Origin: JAGPUQ01 sp963708735
GTDB lineage: Bacteria; Pseudomonadota; Gammaproteobacteria; Pseudomonadales; Porticoccaceae
Length of the DNA: 64,000 nt
NCBI GenBank assembly: GCA_963708735.1
Contig: CAVPTW010000039.1
Span: forward strand, 1 to 64,000
Reading direction: 5' to 3'
The notes below the pieces were generated by a model. The model was given only the letters and a program-made list of their open reading frames with translations, did not search any database and was not told the DNA's origin. The position numbers were made by a program, and so were the translations under genes. Numbering within the stretch: the first letter of the stretch is position 1; each line of letters starts with the position of its first letter. This document shows, piece by piece, positions 62,482 to 64,000 of the stretch.

Positions 62482-63609
62482 GTGAGTCGGACCAATTTGC
62501 TCGGGTTGACCGCCAGTGCGCTGGGGGATTTTTTCGAAGCGGTCGGCGAACGTCGCTTTCGCAGCGTTCAGGTTCTGAAATGGATCCACCAGCGCGGCGC
62601 GACCGATTTCGCGGCGATGACGGACCTCGCGCGGCCCTTGCGGGGAAAGCTCGCCCAGATCGCCGAAGTACGCCCCCCCGAGGTGGTGCGGCAGGAAGAT
62701 GCCGCCGACGGCACCTGCAAGTGGCTGGTGCGCACCGATGGCGGCGATTGCATCGAGACCGTCTATATCCCCGAGCGCGGTCGCGGCACGCTCTGTATTT
62801 CCTCCCAGATCGGTTGCGCGCTGGACTGTAGTTTCTGCGCCACCGGCAAGCAGGGCTTCAACCGCGATCTTACCGCTGCCGAAATCATCGGCCAGCTGTG
62901 GATTGCCAACCAGACGTTCGGCAATTTTGCCGGGCACTCCGAACGTCGCGTCACCAACACCGTGATGATGGGCATGGGCGAGCCCCTGCTCAACTTCGAC
63001 AATGTCGTCGCCGCCATGAACCTCATGATGGACGACAACGCCTACGGACTGTCCAAGCGCCGCGTGACCCTGAGCACCGCCGGCGTGGTGCCGATGCTCG
63101 ACCGGCTGGGCGATGTCACCGATGTCTCCCTGGCCATCTCCCTGCACGCGCCCAACGACGCTTTGCGCAACGAGCTGGTGCCGATCAATCGCAAATATCC
63201 CATCGCCAGCCTGCTCGAGTCCGCGCGGGGTTATCTGCGCAAGTTGCCGGACACCCGGCGCCGCATCACGGTGGAATACACCCTGATGGATGGCGTCAAC
63301 GACAGCGTCGAGCTGGCGCGCGAGTTGGGTGACCTGCTGCGCGATACGCCCTGCAAGATCAATTTGATTCCGTTCAACCCGTTTCCCGGTACTCCGTATC
63401 GGCGCGTCACGCCCGCTGCCGTCGCCCGGTTTCAGGAAATCCTTGCCGCCCAGGGTTACACTGTGACCGTGCGGGCCACGCGTGGCGATGACATCGCTGC
63501 CGCCTGCGGCCAGCTTGCCGGTGACGTCAATGACCGCACCCGGCGCAGCGAACGTCACCGCCGGCGCGACATGGGAGACGAGCAGGTCGTGAGGATCGTC
63601 AATGGGTAA
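62482..63609 (+). CDS. rlmN: 23S rRNA/tRNA adenine C2-methyltransferase RlmN
   Basis: 375 residues from GTG 62482, with GGGAGG nine bases upstream. The radical-SAM cysteines are Cys112, Cys116 and Cys119 (CALDCSFC). NTVMMGMGEPLLNFDN, LSTAGVVPMLDRL and the late ATRGDDIAAACGQL, with the methyl-carrying cysteine, confirm RlmN. It modifies A2503 of 23S rRNA and A37 of some tRNAs. It overlaps the next gene by eight bases. Confidence 0.96.
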   Translation: MSRTNLLGLTASALGDFFEAVGERRFRSVQVLKWIHQRGATDFAAMTDLARPLRGKLAQIAEVRPPEVVRQEDAADGTCKWLVRTDGGDCIETVYIPERGRGTLCISSQIGCALDCSFCATGKQGFNRDLTAAEIIGQLWIANQTFGNFAGHSERRVTNTVMMGMGEPLLNFDNVVAAMNLMMDDNAYGLSKRRVTLSTAGVVPMLDRLGDVTDVSLAISLHAPNDALRNELVPINRKYPIASLLESARGYLRKLPDTRRRITVEYTLMDGVNDSVELARELGDLLRDTPCKINLIPFNPFPGTPYRRVTPAAVARFQEILAAQGYTVTVRATRGDDIAAACGQLAGDVNDRTRRSERHRRRDMGDEQVVRIVNG

Positions 63610-64000
63610 TGCTGGGCGCGCGGGTCTGGTCGCCGCAATCGCCACTGTGCTGCTGGTGTGCGGATGTTCCACCACTACCACGAAGAGCAGCGAGACCCTG
63701 ACATCTTCTTCCGACGAAAAAACCGAGGCGGAGAAGCGTCAGGACGCGCTCGGTAGTTATATCGAGCTGGGCCTGGGCTATATCGGCCAGAACAATCGTG
63801 ACCAGGCGCGCCTCAACCTGCTGCGCGCCCTCGAAATAGACAGCCGATCACCGGGCGCCAATAACGGCATGGCGTTGCTCTATCAACTTGAACGCGATAG
63901 CGCGCACGCCGAAGAGTATTTCAAGAAAGCACTTTCCTACGACCGCGACTTTACCCAGGCGCGCAACAATTACGCCGTGTTTCTCGCTACCCAGAATCGT
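63602..64000 (+). CDS. pilF: type IV pilus biogenesis TPR lipoprotein PilF/PilW, partial
   Basis: The first 133 codons only; the window ends inside the gene. A lipoprotein signal with lipobox LVCGC is followed by a Ser/Thr-rich linker and TPR units (ALGSYIELGLGYIGQNNRDQARLNLLRALEIDSRSPGANNGMALLYQL). Placement after ndk-rlmN matches pilF/pilW, which assembles the PilQ secretin in the outer membrane. It supports the presence of type IV pili, as the FimX-like gene does. Confidence 0.9.
   Translation, partial: MGNAGRAGLVAAIATVLLVCGCSTTTTKSSETLTSSSDEKTEAEKRQDALGSYIELGLGYIGQNNRDQARLNLLRALEIDSRSPGANNGMALLYQLERDSAHAEEYFKKALSYDRDFTQARNNYAVFLATQNR

Overview
The window is GC-rich chromosomal DNA of a gammaproteobacterium. 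The evidence is the gene order ubiE-ubiJ-ubiB-hisI-hisE-tatABC, the order ndk-rlmN-pilF, the EF-P lysylation set (efp, epmA, epmB), a FimX-like pilus regulator and a NorR/Hmp nitric-oxide module. Coding density is high except in one accessory island at about 15.4-22.5 kb.

Layout. 0.2-6.0 kb: a frameshifted DUF1145-like gene, a PhyH-family oxygenase, an eight-copy 14-bp tandem repeat, then a complete MacA-MacB-TolC-type efflux operon. 6.1-15.4 kb: urease genes ureD-ureA and ureB-ureC, separated by about 6 kb that holds a nitric-oxide module (hmp, hemerythrin, nnrS and DUF488 on the minus strand, norR divergent on the plus strand). Three GT-N7-AC sites lie between hmp and norR, and a textbook sigma-54 promoter precedes ureB. 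No ureE, ureF or ureG is present.

15.4-22.5 kb: island of decayed and mobile DNA. It holds a 163-bp tandem duplication that damages an antitoxin/toxin pair, a Y1 (REP-associated) transposase element with inverted ends and a 271-bp partial duplication, an intact ParD/ParE-like pair, an inactivated IS110 element, a duplicated small-gene module next to a DUF2283 gene, an AT-rich cytochrome b561-like gene, an IS5-type fragment, and a roughly 100-bp repeat with a palindromic core found twice.

22.5-35.5 kb: catabolic block with a Baeyer-Villiger-type monooxygenase, pirin, an MFS exporter, four tandem CaiB/BaiF CoA-transferases, a phosphoribosyltransferase, a short-chain dehydrogenase and serB. 35.5-42.1 kb: a catalytically degenerate FimX-like protein and a PilZ-like protein, followed by epmB, efp and epmA. 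42.2-49.5 kb: cysE, comF, bioB-bioF, a DmdC-type acyl-CoA dehydrogenase, DUF3094 and a fifth CoA-transferase. 49.5-64 kb: tatCBA, hisEI, ubiBJE, an OlsF-like bifunctional acyltransferase, suhB, trmJ, iscS, a GGDEF/EAL protein behind a small coupled reading frame, ndk, rlmN and the start of pilF.

Taken together, this looks like an environmental aerobe that degrades aliphatic or alicyclic compounds through CoA thioesters, uses urea and nitric-oxide detoxification, and has type IV pili under c-di-GMP control. No CRISPR array, rRNA or tRNA gene was recognised. Function calls come from reading motifs by eye; no database search was run.
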